Below are positions 43,299 through 53,015 of a stretch of DNA of 64,000 bases, in pieces (the stretch's first letter is position 1; every line of letters starts with the position of its first letter). Below the pieces are notes generated by a model. That model was not told the DNA's origin, made no database searches, and saw nothing but the letters and a program-made list of their open reading frames with translations. Location: assembly GCA_947499955.1 (NCBI GenBank), contig CANMQI010000014.1, positions 62,001-126,000 of the forward strand, in the 5' to 3' direction. Both the position numbers and the translations under genes were made by a program. The DNA is from an uncultured Granulosicoccus sp. (GTDB lineage: Bacteria; Pseudomonadota; Gammaproteobacteria; Granulosicoccales; Granulosicoccaceae).

Positions 43299-45800
43299 TC
43301 AGAAGGAACCTGAAGCCTGCGATACCGTTGTCCACGCCTTGCCTATCAGGCCTATCTGCTCCTGATGACTCAGCCCTTGCTGGTTGGATTGGCGAAGCCA
43401 ACCATCTGCCTGGTTCAGTTGTAGATAGGCATCAGAGCAGTAGCTGGACTTGTCATACGGTGTACAGCCTTGCAATTTCAGCTCATCTTCAACGAGTAGG
43501 CGAGATTTTTCTGTCAAGGAGTAGGCTGAATAGACCAACAGGTTTCCATTGGAGTCCGACTGCTGTCTGACATACACCGGCTCCTTGTCATCATTGGCTA
43601 TTCTTTCAAGGTTCGAGATTGCCAGGCCCAGTTCGTTCACCGTATCCGAATTCAGTTTCACGGTATTGTTATCCAGCCACTGATCTGTTGCCAGTGAGCG
43701 GTTGATGGCATCCAGTGCACCGTAAAGCGTAGCGTTCGAATCGGATGTCTCCGTTGGTAGCATGACCTCCAGGTCGTTGATCGTTTGAATGATGCGTCCA
43801 CGAGAGGTTTGTACAGCATCATCCAGCAGGGTGGCTGGCTCCTGTGGAGTCTGCGATGGATCACTCTGCAATGAGTCGCTGAGCACGGCTGCCCAGCAAG
43901 TATCGGCGAACCGAATGTAGGTGGTGTGTGACGGTGCCCAGGAGGGATCATTGCCACCGTAAAAGGTGGTGAATACGAGTTTCTGCACCGCTGGCTGGTT
44001 ACCTGATGTCTGCCAGCCGATGTTGTCGCGCTGCAGCCTGAGCTGACCATTCGCCCAGGCTCTCAACGATCCATCTCTGGCATTGATGCTGGAGTTGGTC
44101 TTGACCTCCAGGGTGATGTCGAACCATTCACCAACGGGAATTTCGAAACCCTCCAGCGGGTAGTCGTCGCCGTAGGGAAGATGTTGTCCTCTGTCAGCGG
44201 CATAGGAATAGGCAACCATCTTGGCCGTGCCGTCCTTGTTGCCACGCCACATCAGCCGCAGGGTGAATCCGTCGGTCTGTAGTGCGCCACCGCTGGGTGA
44301 AGAACCACCCCCGAAACCGAAGCCGACTTTGCCGCCTTCATTTTTGCCCCCCCAGTCGAAACCGGGTTCGAAATAGAGGGATTGCGTCATTCGATAGGTC
44401 CTTGCAGAGCTCAGATTACTGCCCGCCTGTACATGGTGCGATCCGATATTGGTGGGTATCAGCTTTTGTCGAAAGAAAGCGCGATTCCCATCCAGACCTG
44501 TGTCGAGATATTCTGGCCTCAATGAGTAGGTGTAGTTATTCAGCCAGCTACGCCAGTCAGTCGCGCTCACCTGGCCGTAGCTCTTGTTGGTATCGGTGAT
44601 GTTCACACATTCAGCGGCACCCAGCACTTCGTTGACCCCAAGGTCTCCATTGAAGACACCCTGCTTCTTTGCGCTTGGATCACCGTCGTTCTCCACCACT
44701 GTATTGTCATGAAACGCCTTGTACTGAAAGGTGAGTGCTTTCATGTCTGGCATGTAGTAATCAGCGTTTGGCCACTGGTAGAGCACAGCGAAGCGGTCAC
44801 CGCCATCCGAGGGATCATTGTCGAATGTGTGGCTGGTGGCTGTGCCAATACCTTGCGTGTCAAATGGTGTGCCGTCGGTTCCGGTGATTTTCGTCTTGCG
44901 ATCCTTGTCGGCAAAGATCTGCAGGTCGTAGACAGCATCTGGTTGGCCAGGGTCTGACCATGAGAAAGTTACCGATGCAGAGTCTGCTGTAAAACCATCG
45001 ACGGGCGACAGAATTCGAAGGCCAGCATCATCCGTTGTATCTGGATCGGGCGCTGGCTCCGGCTCAGGGTCAGGCGTAGGCTCGGGATCAGGAGTCGGCT
45101 CAGGATCAGGTGTCGGTTCTGGATCCGGAGTCGGTTCGGGGTCAGGCGTCGGTTCGGGGTCAGGCGTCGGTTCGGGATCGGGAGTTGGCTCGGGGTCAGG
45201 AGTCGGTTCCGGATCAGGCGTCGGTTCGGGATCAGGCGTCGGCTCGGGATCAGGAGTCGGTTCGGGATCAGGTGTCGGTTCGGGATCAGGAGTCGGTTCG
45301 GGATCAGGAGTCGGTTCGGGATCAGGAGTCGGCTCGGGATCAGGCGTCGGCTCGGGATCAGGCGTCGGTTCCGGATCAGGAGTCGGCTCAGGATCAGGCG
45401 TCGGTTCGGGGTCGGGAGTCGGCTCAGGATCAGGAGTGGATTCTGGTTCGGGAGTAGGTTCCTGCTTGGGTGGAACCGGCACTATTTCGGCGGTGATGTT
45501 GTTGCTGACTACGTTAACGACATGATCTCCGGATCCAGCAGATGGAATGAGATCCGGTATGTCGCCAACGGCAAAGCCAAGATCAGGCGGCTCGATTGGC
45601 ACATCCGTTTCCACGGAGCTCGTTGTTTCTACAGTGACGCCAGAATTGCTGGATCCGTCAGCGGTCTCGGAAGATGCCTCTTGTTCGGACGAAGTGCTTT
45701 GTTCGAGGTATTCCTCTCCGGCCCCGCAACCCGCCACCGTTGCAGACAGGATGATCATGCAAGCCAGGCATAGCGTAGGTGACAATTTGCGAGTGTTCAT
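43299..45800 (-). CDS. Lipoprotein with (TPDPEP)21 stalk and PL14-like polysaccharide lyase domain
   Basis: About 833 residues from ATG 45800 (a TTG precedes it in frame). The N-terminus is a lipobox signal (LSATVAGC) with the acylated Cys about residue 25. An acidic Ser/Thr-rich segment, a stalk of about 21 TPDPEP repeats (about residues 121-247) and an Ig/FnIII-like beta domain ([19 protein letters not shown]) follow. From about residue 400 to 640 a beta-jelly-roll resembles polysaccharide lyase family 14: [63 protein letters not shown] helical C-terminus ends the protein. The stalk would hold the domain away from the membrane. Cleaving the locus's own glycan is inferred, not shown. Confidence 0.85.
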   Translation of the reverse strand: MNTRKLSPTLCLACMIILSATVAGCGAGEEYLEQSTSSEQEASSETADGSSNSGVTVETTSSVETDVPIEPPDLGFAVGDIPDLIPSAGSGDHVVNVVSNNITAEIVPVPPKQEPTPEPESTPDPEPTPDPEPTPDPEPTPDPEPTPDPEPTPDPEPTPDPEPTPDPEPTPDPEPTPDPEPTPDPEPTPDPEPTPDPEPTPDPEPTPDPEPTPDPEPTPDPEPTPDPEPTPDPEPTPDPEPTPDPEPEPAPDPDTTDDAGLRILSPVDGFTADSASVTFSWSDPGQPDAVYDLQIFADKDRKTKITGTDGTPFDTQGIGTATSHTFDNDPSDGGDRFAVLYQWPNADYYMPDMKALTFQYKAFHDNTVVENDGDPSAKKQGVFNGDLGVNEVLGAAECVNITDTNKSYGQVSATDWRSWLNNYTYSLRPEYLDTGLDGNRAFFRQKLIPTNIGSHHVQAGSNLSSARTYRMTQSLYFEPGFDWGGKNEGGKVGFGFGGGSSPSGGALQTDGFTLRLMWRGNKDGTAKMVAYSYAADRGQHLPYGDDYPLEGFEIPVGEWFDITLEVKTNSSINARDGSLRAWANGQLRLQRDNIGWQTSGNQPAVQKLVFTTFYGGNDPSWAPSHTTYIRFADTCWAAVLSDSLQSDPSQTPQEPATLLDDAVQTSRGRIIQTINDLEVMLPTETSDSNATLYGALDAINRSLATDQWLDNNTVKLNSDTVNELGLAISNLERIANDDKEPVYVRQQSDSNGNLLVYSAYSLTEKSRLLVEDELKLQGCTPYDKSSYCSDAYLQLNQADGWLRQSNQQGLSHQEQIGLIGKAWTTVSQASGSF
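45061..45438. repeat. 21 tandem copies of an 18-bp coding repeat
   Basis: Twenty-one back-to-back 18-bp units, each encoding TPDPEP on the minus strand, differ mainly at silent positions. Degenerate units flank the array (EPTPEPES on one side, EPEPAPDPD on the other). The silent variation shows selection for the peptide; unit number could still vary between strains by recombination. Confidence 0.97.
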
Positions 45801-45988
45801 CAATTAGTGCTACCGATATGATTTCTAGCGAATCATTTGTTGACAGAAGCCACATTTATCAATCAATGCAGCTGTTCCCTGTCTGACGTATCGGTCTACA
45901 ACGAGACTAATTGAGCATCTGGATCACAGCATAGTCTTTTGCCAGCCTTACTCTGCCTGAAAACGTTCAGTGATCGCAAAAACGATTT

Positions 45989-46894
45989 TCAGGAAGAATA
46001 GAGCTGTTTCCTGGGTGAGTGCAGTTTTCCATAGTTGGAGAACGCTCGTTTCATCCAATCGCCGGCTTGTGGACGTCTGGTCAGCACCATGACCGCGGCA
46101 ATGGGCATGGATATCATGACTACCGCGACCGCCTTCATTGTGAACACGACAGGCGAGCCGGCGCTCCCTCGTTCCGAGCTGATACGCCGATAATTTTCAC
46201 CCTGCTTGATGAAGCGATGTATCAGGTACGAGGCGCTGGAGCGTGCTTCAGGGATATCTTCGTAGGCGATGGCGTTGCTGGCCCAGTAGATCAAGCCATT
46301 GTTCTCACGCACTCGAAGGAAGAAATCGGTATCAGACCCACCCGATTTACCGAAGCTTTCGTCAAAGCGTAGATTGCCGATTCGAGCCTTGTCGATCAGG
46401 ACATTACCCGTGCCCGTATGCTCTATGGTCTGAGCATTGCGACGTCCACGTGTGTTGTGCAGATCGACCGTGTGCACCCAGGCGGGTGCCGACGGGTGGA
46501 ACACGGCGGGTACCGGGCCTGCGACAACGGTGGCATCACAGGTGTTCTTGATGTGTAGAAGTTCTTCCAGCCACTGCGTCTCCGGGTATTCATCGTCATC
46601 GAGAAACGCCAGCAGGTCGTGCTGCGAATGATCCAGCAGAATGTTTCTGCCGGTAGCGATATTGTTCTGTGGCGAGTCAACAAGATTCACCGGGCAAACC
46701 CCGGAGATTCCTGTGCTGTCGATATTCTTTCTGATATCGTCGTGAGCGGTTTGACCGCTGTTGTTGGCGATGACAATCTCGATGTCGCCCGGGTGGTTTT
46801 CAACGATGGGCATCAGATGAGCGAGCAACTTGGCAAGCCCGGCGGTGCGTTGCTGCAGGGTGATGATGCCGATTGAAATGGACGGAGTGCTCAT
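45989..46894 (-). CDS. Glycosyltransferase family 2
   Basis: A 301-residue GT-A enzyme. SISIGIITLQQRTAGLAKLL starts the nucleotide-binding fold, and IEIVIANNSGQT and NIATGRNILLDHSQHDLLAF follow. LDDDEYPETQWLEELL carries the DxD-type metal site (DDDE). GGSDTDFFLRVRENNGLIYW matches the conserved ED/(D)xxW-like C-terminal acceptor region, with EDIPEARSSASYLIHRFIKQG after it. A hydrophobic segment (VVMISMPIAAVMVLT) near the C-terminus may anchor it to the inner membrane. It starts 13 bp after the flippase stop, so the two are cotranscribed. Confidence 0.92.
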   Translation of the reverse strand: MSTPSISIGIITLQQRTAGLAKLLAHLMPIVENHPGDIEIVIANNSGQTAHDDIRKNIDSTGISGVCPVNLVDSPQNNIATGRNILLDHSQHDLLAFLDDDEYPETQWLEELLHIKNTCDATVVAGPVPAVFHPSAPAWVHTVDLHNTRGRRNAQTIEHTGTGNVLIDKARIGNLRFDESFGKSGGSDTDFFLRVRENNGLIYWASNAIAYEDIPEARSSASYLIHRFIKQGENYRRISSERGSAGSPVVFTMKAVAVVMISMPIAAVMVLTRRPQAGDWMKRAFSNYGKLHSPRKQLYSS

Positions 46895-46907
46895 GAAGGA
46901 ATCTTGT

Positions 46908-48191
46908 TCAGGAATTGGATTTCAGCAGTGCTGATTGCTTTCTATTGTAGATAGCAAGAGCGACGAGTTCGCCTGCAATGACGGATAGCAAGGCCAATTG
47001 TATCGAGTTGAAACCCACGCCGAATATCAGCATGCCTGAGGCCGTTACCAACAGAGAGATCACGCTGACTCTCATCAGGAAGCGGAATTCCATGGAAACG
47101 ACGAAGAACTGGCCATGCCAGAACCGGACAATGCTACAAGAGGCGAGTGCGACCCATACCAGCAGGAACCACTGTACCTGCTGGTAATCCGGGACAAAAC
47201 GCTCGAACAGGCCGCTGAAGTGGGCTACCAGCAAAGCGGCGACATACAGAACGGAAAACAGCGTTGTCTTCACGAGGTAGGAGTGGATACGGGGCATCAG
47301 CCGGGTAATGCCACTTTGATTGTAGAGGCGTCGTAGCGTCGGCGTAGAGCTGTTGACCAGACCTTGACTGACCACTGCCATCGGCATGATCAACAGTCGA
47401 CCAAGGCTGAAATACCCGGCAACGGTTGGTCCGCTTATCACCATCAGAAACGGGTTCATGCTCTGATTCTGCGCCCAGGTGATCCCCATGCCCATCAGGC
47501 TGAACCTGCCTTGCTTGAAATAGCCGGACAGCACTTGTACAAGATAGTGCCGGCTCTGCCATTGAGCACGGGTGAGCGAGCTCAGGCACAGCATGTTGCT
47601 CGACAGGCTGACTATCAGGCTGGCAGACAATGCTGCATAGGCAGCCACGACGACATGCGAACCTTCATAAAAGACAACAATGGCACCCAGAAGCAGAATC
47701 TGCACGCAGACGTAAATGAAAGTGCAACGCAGAGAATAGATCTGATTGCCGGTGGTGTATGCGTATTGCTTGAACGCATCAAATACGATGTACAAGACCA
47801 TATAGAGGCAAGCTGCCAATACGATCCCGGCGGGTATCCGGGTGTCGAACACGAAAGGCAGAATGCTGTAGATAATGAATACTGCCATCACGAAAACCAG
47901 CAGGCCAATCGCTTCGATGGTCATGGTGGCAAGGAAAATACGGCGCCGCACCGTCTCGTCTTCAGAGGCAATTTCAAGCATCATCTGTCGATGAAGCAGC
48001 GTGCCGAATACTCCGGCTATCAGAGTGCTCAAGACGAAGATGAAGCTGTAGATGCCGAATTGCGCAACATCGGCAACTTTCAGCACCACAATGGATGCCA
48101 GCATATTCGACCCGCTCATCAGGATCTGTTCCATGACGCTGGCGTACTGCCTGAGCAGATCACGCTGAGTCAGTTTTTGCAGAAGACTCAT
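46908..48191 (-). CDS. Oligosaccharide flippase, Wzx-like (second)
   Basis: A 427-residue protein with about 12 membrane helices, of the polysaccharide_synt/MOP type. VADVAQFGIYSFIFVLSTLIAG (in pieces) is the N-terminal signature, and MGITWAQNQSMNPFLMVISG and TVAGYFSLGRLLIMPMAVVSQG are typical of the middle helices. It likely flips the exopolysaccharide repeat unit for the polymerase at 41745. It is unrelated in detailed sequence and composition to the AT-rich flippase at 15854, so each of the two glycans probably has its own transporter. Confidence 0.9.
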   Translation of the reverse strand: MSLLQKLTQRDLLRQYASVMEQILMSGSNMLASIVVLKVADVAQFGIYSFIFVLSTLIAGVFGTLLHRQMMLEIASEDETVRRRIFLATMTIEAIGLLVFVMAVFIIYSILPFVFDTRIPAGIVLAACLYMVLYIVFDAFKQYAYTTGNQIYSLRCTFIYVCVQILLLGAIVVFYEGSHVVVAAYAALSASLIVSLSSNMLCLSSLTRAQWQSRHYLVQVLSGYFKQGRFSLMGMGITWAQNQSMNPFLMVISGPTVAGYFSLGRLLIMPMAVVSQGLVNSSTPTLRRLYNQSGITRLMPRIHSYLVKTTLFSVLYVAALLVAHFSGLFERFVPDYQQVQWFLLVWVALASCSIVRFWHGQFFVVSMEFRFLMRVSVISLLVTASGMLIFGVGFNSIQLALLSVIAGELVALAIYNRKQSALLKSNS

Positions 48192-48253
48192 TACCAGTTC
48201 GGCGTATCCAACATCGGGAGTGGAATGACTGACAAGCGTTGTGCCATCGAGAG

Positions 48254-49309
48254 TCAGCTTCTGCGTAAACGCAGGAAGCTCATCGCTACCATCCAGCCAA
48301 GCACGATACCGGCACCGTCAATGCCAAGATCGGAGAGCCGAGTGGTGCGGTTGAACAAATGCAACTGCATGCCTTCGCTGGCAACCGCCAACAGGAACAG
48401 CAGGATCAGTAACATCAAGCCGCTTATGTGCAAGGATTTTGCGTACAAGCACAGAACTATCGATATCAGAAGAAAGAACAGAAAATGCCCGATCTTGTAG
48501 GTTGATTGTGCCGCGTCCAGATCGAATGCGGGAATCAGACCGGAAATTTTCTGGAAGACCGGATTGACAAAACCAACAGTTGCGCTCTCCGGTAGCATGA
48601 CACCAACGATGATGCCGGCTATCAGTAATGTTGACGTGATGAACAGCGTGCGTGATCCGCGCTTGAATATCCATTTTGCACTGAACGCGAATATGACAAG
48701 CCAGGCAAAGACAAGCAGGGCGATTCCAGCCTTGTAGATTGGCGTGATGCTGATCAGCTCGGCGGATGCATCCGTGAGGCTGAAACTGTTGGCGGAGTCT
48801 CGGGAGTTGAGAACCAGTGTGAAGGCGGTAACGCCTTCGGGGATACTGACGATTCTCTCTGTCTGATACCGAGCTTGTGCACCGGTCAGGTTCTGGATAG
48901 TCAGGTAGCGTACGACTTCACCGTCGGCGTCTTGCAGCCAGACCATATAGGCCGCTCCCCGGCCGTCGCTATCAGCGGTGCCCTGAGCCATGTTCAGCGT
49001 TTCCAGTGTACCCCTGATCCGCAGTTTGCTTGCGCTCAGGTTTTCTGTGTCGGGCAACTGAAAGGAGTGCTTGGCAAAACTGCGGTTGTCGGTCTTTCGC
49101 AAGACGGATATTCGATTGTCGTCGATAGCTATATTCGACCAATCGCCAGCTGGCTGCCACAGAGAGATATCACCGGGAAACCCATCCTCGAAAGCAACGT
49201 TGCCTTCCAGATGGTATTTGATATTCAGCAGACCCAGGGTCCATGTCAGTACTGTCACCACAATGACGAATGCGGTGAACGAGTAGATTTTTCTCGAGGT
49301 TGAGGTCAT
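48254..49309 (-). CDS. VanZ-like membrane protein with an extra periplasmic domain
   Basis: About 351 residues from ATG 49309 (GTG 49327 is an alternative). One membrane helix near the N-terminus (FTAFVIVVTVLTWTLGLL) is followed by about 150 residues predicted as a beta-sandwich outside the membrane (WQPAGDWSNIAIDDN, SKLRIRGTLETLN, YMVWLQDADGEVV, EGVTAFTLVLNSRDS). About five further helices carry the VanZ signature (ASEGMQLHLFNRTTRLSDLGIDGAGIVLGW). VanZ-domain proteins occur in polysaccharide loci and in teicoplanin resistance; their reaction is unknown. The inserted domain looks like a carbohydrate-binding or CBM-type fold, which is inference. Confidence 0.8.
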   Translation of the reverse strand: MTSTSRKIYSFTAFVIVVTVLTWTLGLLNIKYHLEGNVAFEDGFPGDISLWQPAGDWSNIAIDDNRISVLRKTDNRSFAKHSFQLPDTENLSASKLRIRGTLETLNMAQGTADSDGRGAAYMVWLQDADGEVVRYLTIQNLTGAQARYQTERIVSIPEGVTAFTLVLNSRDSANSFSLTDASAELISITPIYKAGIALLVFAWLVIFAFSAKWIFKRGSRTLFITSTLLIAGIIVGVMLPESATVGFVNPVFQKISGLIPAFDLDAAQSTYKIGHFLFFLLISIVLCLYAKSLHISGLMLLILLFLLAVASEGMQLHLFNRTTRLSDLGIDGAGIVLGWMVAMSFLRLRRS

Positions 49310-49543
49310 GGGTAGAGCCGGGATCACTAGCGCTGCAAGAATCAGCGAGTCGGCATAGGATACTACCGATTTCCATCGTCGGTAGGATTGGGACGTGATC
49401 CGCTGCGCACAGTGGTCATTGTGGCAAGCTTTTGTCGCTACCCGGGTTTGTCGCTACTCGGGGGATTCATTATCCGGGGCGGGCGGCCAGCGCTTCCTGC
49501 ACAGCCACCCGCTTGAATCCGATGATACGTATTGCCGGAGAGG

Positions 49544-50530
49544 CTATTGAGGGTTTGTCGGGTTGTCGACGTTGTGCGCCAGACTGCTACCATCAGTAGT
49601 CGGCATGCCATGTTCATCGAGCAGAGGAGGCGTGTATTCGGTAGGTTGCCAGCACACCGAGGAGAAACGCGCGAATACCGTGTGATCCGGCGCCCACTTG
49701 ATGCTGTTGCCGCCATGGAACGTTGCGAACATGATGTGATCGACAACGGGCTGCGAGCCGGCAGCTTGCCAATGAATATTGTCACGCTGCAGTTTAAGCT
49801 GGTCGTTGGCCCAGACGCGTACCTGCCCATCAGAGGCGCCCGTCGAGGAATTACCGGTGACTTCCATCGTGATCCTGAACCATTCTCCCACCGGTACTTC
49901 GAAGTCCTGCAGTGGGTAATCATCTCCATAAGGCAGGTTCTGGCTACGATCCGAGCTGTAGGCATAGACCGCCAGGCGAGCGGTTCCATCCTTGTTGCCA
50001 CGCCACATCAGTCGTGCCGAGAATCCGTCCTGATACAGGTTTCCACCAGTCGGCGTTGAGCCGCCACCCAGGCCAAAGCCGATCTTGCCGCCTTCGTTCT
50101 TGCCGCCCCAATCAAAGTCCGGCTCCAGGTATATCGACTGTGTCAGAGAGTAGGTGCGTGAAGGCGCGAGAACGCCCTTGCCGACAACATGGATCGAACC
50201 CTTGCTCGTGGGTTCCAGTTTCTGTCGAAGATAGCTGAGTCCGGTCTCTTCCAGGCCCAGTGCCAGGTAATCGGTGTTCGTCATGAATTGCCAATCTTCC
50301 AGACCGGCCCACTGTTCGATACTGTCCACATTCAACACCCCGAAATCCAGATTTTCCTGGGGCAGCTGCAGGCAGTGCTCGATGGAGGCATCGTCCGGGC
50401 TCTGTGTCGCGGTATCATCGACAGGCTTCCATTGCGTGCTGGATTCTGCAAGGGCTGTCGAGCTGCTGATGCCACCGATCAGTGTCGAGAGAAGGATGCT
50501 GGGGATCAAATGATTGGCGGCTATTCGCAT
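49544..50530 (-). CDS. Secreted PL14-like polysaccharide lyase domain protein
   Basis: A 328-residue protein with a Sec signal peptide (IPSILLSTLIGGISSSTALA). A single beta-jelly-roll domain is closely related to that in the lipoprotein at 43299. Shared stretches are [74 protein letters not shown] and LQRDNIHW. The pattern fits polysaccharide lyase family 14 (alginate/glucuronan lyases), where Lys, Ser, Arg and Tyr on the concave face act in beta-elimination; the exact catalytic set cannot be confirmed by eye. It could depolymerise or release the exopolysaccharide. It is transcribed divergently from the WecG-type gene. Confidence 0.82.
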   Translation of the reverse strand: MRIAANHLIPSILLSTLIGGISSSTALAESSTQWKPVDDTATQSPDDASIEHCLQLPQENLDFGVLNVDSIEQWAGLEDWQFMTNTDYLALGLEETGLSYLRQKLEPTSKGSIHVVGKGVLAPSRTYSLTQSIYLEPDFDWGGKNEGGKIGFGLGGGSTPTGGNLYQDGFSARLMWRGNKDGTARLAVYAYSSDRSQNLPYGDDYPLQDFEVPVGEWFRITMEVTGNSSTGASDGQVRVWANDQLKLQRDNIHWQAAGSQPVVDHIMFATFHGGNSIKWAPDHTVFARFSSVCWQPTEYTPPLLDEHGMPTTDGSSLAHNVDNPTNPQ

Positions 50531-50736
50531 GGGGACTCTCTATCCTTTTTTCATGGGTTGCGGCAAACGAGACTGCTTACCAATTAGCGACTTCGGTAAT
50601 AAATGACGAACAGATCCGCCAATTCGCCTGTAAAATATCGGCGCTATGTGACAGTTTGTTGTCAGCATATAACATCAGAACATCATAACCGGCTACGTCA
50701 TATTTCGGTCACGGCACCTGTGCTGATTCGCTGAAG

Positions 50737-51546
50737 ATGACTTTGTTGCAATGTAGTCCCGGCTCGAGAATCTTGAACATCATCACAAAATTTCCGCGTT
50801 ACAGACTGTTTCTACCTGAATACTGTGCGTTGCCTTGCGAAGAGGCAGCTCGGGTCATTGTAGAGAATGGGAGTCAGAGACAGAGCTTCGGTGTCGCTGC
50901 ACTGGCGGTGCACGGATTGATCGAATCCGTCAACGACAGCGCACTGGGAGAGAAGATCAATCGTATTGAAATGATCGTGCCAGATGGTCAACCGATCGTG
51001 TGGGCGCTGAACGCGTTCCATCAACTGGATATCGATTTCAAGATTCCAGGACCCACGCTGACCCTGGAAGTCCTGAAGCTTGCCAACGAGCAGCAGCTCA
51101 ATGTCTTCTTGTACGGAAGCACTGCCGACACCCTGCAACGATTTCAGGATTACATTGCCACATCCTTCCCCGGTGTCACCGTGGTGGGTGTTCATGAGGA
51201 TCGCTTTCGCGATGCCACAGACGAGGAAGATGCCGCTGACATTGAACGAATCAACGCCAGCGGTGCTCATATCGTACTGGTAGGGCGCGGTTGCCCGCGG
51301 CAGGAGCATTGGGTTGCTGATCATGTGGGCAAGGTCGATTCGGCCATGCTGGCCGTGGGGGCTGCGTTCGACTATCACGCCGGCAAGTTGAAAAGAGCAC
51401 CTATGTGGATTCAGAAGTACGGACTGGAGTGGTTGTTCAGATTGATACAGGAACCAGGACGATTGTGGCGCAGATACCTGTTCACCAATCTGCAGTTCAT
51501 TCGCATGTGCGTACAGCAGCGACTGAAATCCGGTCGATCACGGTAG
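50737..51546 (+). CDS. WecG/TagA/CpsF family glycosyltransferase (GT26)
   Basis: A 269-residue GT26 enzyme. The N-terminal half carries FGVAALAVHGLIESVND, and VPDGQPIVWALNAF matches the family's PDGxPxVW motif. IPGPTLTLEVLKLANEQQLN and LVGRGCPRQEHWVADHVGKV (GxGxPxQE) follow. The C-terminus, WIQKYGLEWLFRLIQEPGRL, is the amphipathic membrane-docking segment. GT26 enzymes usually add the second sugar (ManNAc, ManNAcA or glucuronate) to a lipid-linked first sugar. The WcaJ-type initiating transferase starts 14 bp downstream, which suggests this enzyme acts directly on its product. Confidence 0.94.
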   Translation: MTLLQCSPGSRILNIITKFPRYRLFLPEYCALPCEEAARVIVENGSQRQSFGVAALAVHGLIESVNDSALGEKINRIEMIVPDGQPIVWALNAFHQLDIDFKIPGPTLTLEVLKLANEQQLNVFLYGSTADTLQRFQDYIATSFPGVTVVGVHEDRFRDATDEEDAADIERINASGAHIVLVGRGCPRQEHWVADHVGKVDSAMLAVGAAFDYHAGKLKRAPMWIQKYGLEWLFRLIQEPGRLWRRYLFTNLQFIRMCVQQRLKSGRSR

Positions 51547-51560
51547 CGGACACAGACTGA

Positions 51561-52976
51561 ATGAACGCCTTGAGGCGCTATCACCAGTCACTGCGTGCTC
51601 GTTCATACAGTGGCCTGGATCTATTGATCATTCTGATGAGTTTCGTGGTCTGCCACTATCTCTATCTGGGTGGCCTGGAATTCTCTCCGGAAAGGATTGT
51701 CATTGTCGTCGCCGCACTGGGGCTGACATACATCGCCTTTGCGGCAGCCGGCTTGTACAAGACAAGCCGTACCCTGCTGTTGCACTCCATTCTGAACCGG
51801 ATGACCGTAGGTTGGTTCCTGGTGGTCACCTCTGTCGCCTTGCTGGCCTTCCTGACCAAGATTGCAGGCGATGTCTCCAGGGTCTGGTTTGGTTTGTCCA
51901 CCATACTGGCCTACCTGGGTTTGATCGGGGCACGTGTGGCGTCTGCCGTGGTCATGATGGTCAGTCAGAAGCATGGAACCACACGGGTGTCAGTTGTGGT
52001 TGTCGGTGATGAGGGCCGTACTGACGATCTGGTTGATCGCTTGACCGTCAGTGGCTGGTCCGGTTATGACCTGGCAAAAGCCTTTCGGCTCAAGGGTTCG
52101 CTGGATCTCGATGCAGAAGCTCGTACCGATGTCACACGCGTGTTGAATGAGCTGACCGCATTTGTCGAGTCCAGAAGACAGGCTTCCGAGCCTGTTGCCG
52201 AGGTATGGATCGCACTGCCACTGGCGCAAGAGGCTTGTATCAAGGACATCATTGCGCGTCTGCGAAACTCCTCCGTGGATGTCTGTGTGGTGCCTGATGC
52301 CTTTGGCATGCAGCTGGTCACCGGAGCCGCGATGAACATAGCGGACGTGGCCGTGATCAATATTTCCGACATTCGACTGCCGGGTTCGGCCGAACTGTTC
52401 AAGCGATTGTTCGATTGGGTCGTGGCGCTTCTGGCCGTACTGATGCTGGCGCCCGTGCTGTTGGCTATCGCGATGGCAGTCAAGCTGGAAAGTCGGGGTC
52501 CGGTTCTGTTTCGCCAGCATCGCTATGGTATCGATGGCAAGGAAATCGAAGTGTGGAAGTTCCGCAGCATGAGTGTGCAGGAAAATCGGGGTGCCGTGGT
52601 TCAGGCGACTCGCAATGATGCACGCGTGACGCGGATCGGCGCCATCTTGCGCAAACACTCACTGGATGAACTGCCACAATTTGTCAATGTCCTGCAGGGC
52701 AGTATGTCCATCGTTGGCCCTCGGCCTCATGCGGTATCGCACAATGAGGAATACCGAGCCAAGATCGATGGCTACATGATGCGGCACAAGATCAAGCCCG
52801 GCATTACAGGCTGGGCGCAAGTCAATGGCTGGCGCGGCGAGACCGATACCCTTGAGAAGATGGAAGGGCGTGTCAGATATGACCTGGAGTACATCAGGAA
52901 CTGGTCCCCGTGGCTTGATCTCAAGATCATTCTGCTGACAGTCGCTCATGTCGTTTCAGGCAAGGATGCATACTGA
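51561..52976 (+). CDS. Undecaprenyl-phosphate glycosylphosphotransferase, WcaJ type
   Basis: A 471-residue polytopic initiating transferase. Four N-terminal membrane helices (about residues 15-130) are followed by a CoA-binding-like Rossmann region ([19 protein letters not shown]), another hydrophobic segment ([20 protein letters not shown]) and the bacterial sugar transferase domain. The latter has [53 protein letters not shown] and [18 protein letters not shown]. It loads glucose-1-P or galactose-1-P on undecaprenyl phosphate to start the exopolysaccharide. This is the fourth initiating-type enzyme in the window. Confidence 0.96.
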   Translation: MNALRRYHQSLRARSYSGLDLLIILMSFVVCHYLYLGGLEFSPERIVIVVAALGLTYIAFAAAGLYKTSRTLLLHSILNRMTVGWFLVVTSVALLAFLTKIAGDVSRVWFGLSTILAYLGLIGARVASAVVMMVSQKHGTTRVSVVVVGDEGRTDDLVDRLTVSGWSGYDLAKAFRLKGSLDLDAEARTDVTRVLNELTAFVESRRQASEPVAEVWIALPLAQEACIKDIIARLRNSSVDVCVVPDAFGMQLVTGAAMNIADVAVINISDIRLPGSAELFKRLFDWVVALLAVLMLAPVLLAIAMAVKLESRGPVLFRQHRYGIDGKEIEVWKFRSMSVQENRGAVVQATRNDARVTRIGAILRKHSLDELPQFVNVLQGSMSIVGPRPHAVSHNEEYRAKIDGYMMRHKIKPGITGWAQVNGWRGETDTLEKMEGRVRYDLEYIRNWSPWLDLKIILLTVAHVVSGKDAY

Positions 52977-53015
52977 CGTTGCCATTGGCTCGCTGATAAA
53001 CACACCGGATATTCA

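Noticed and set aside
45061..45438. CRISPR-like direct repeats
   Set aside because: Units are 18 bp, contiguous and without unique spacers, and they code in frame for a proline-rich stalk. No cas genes are present.
45110..45457. Open frame of 115 residues on the plus strand opposite the TPDPEP stalk
   Set aside because: It is a by-product of the 18-bp repeat read antisense. The minus-strand frame has a lipoprotein signal and full-length domains, and the variation between units is silent in that frame.
47364..48500. 378-residue ORF on the plus strand
   Set aside because: It is antisense to the second flippase and the VanZ gene. The composition (His, Gln and charged residues throughout) is that of an antisense membrane-protein frame.
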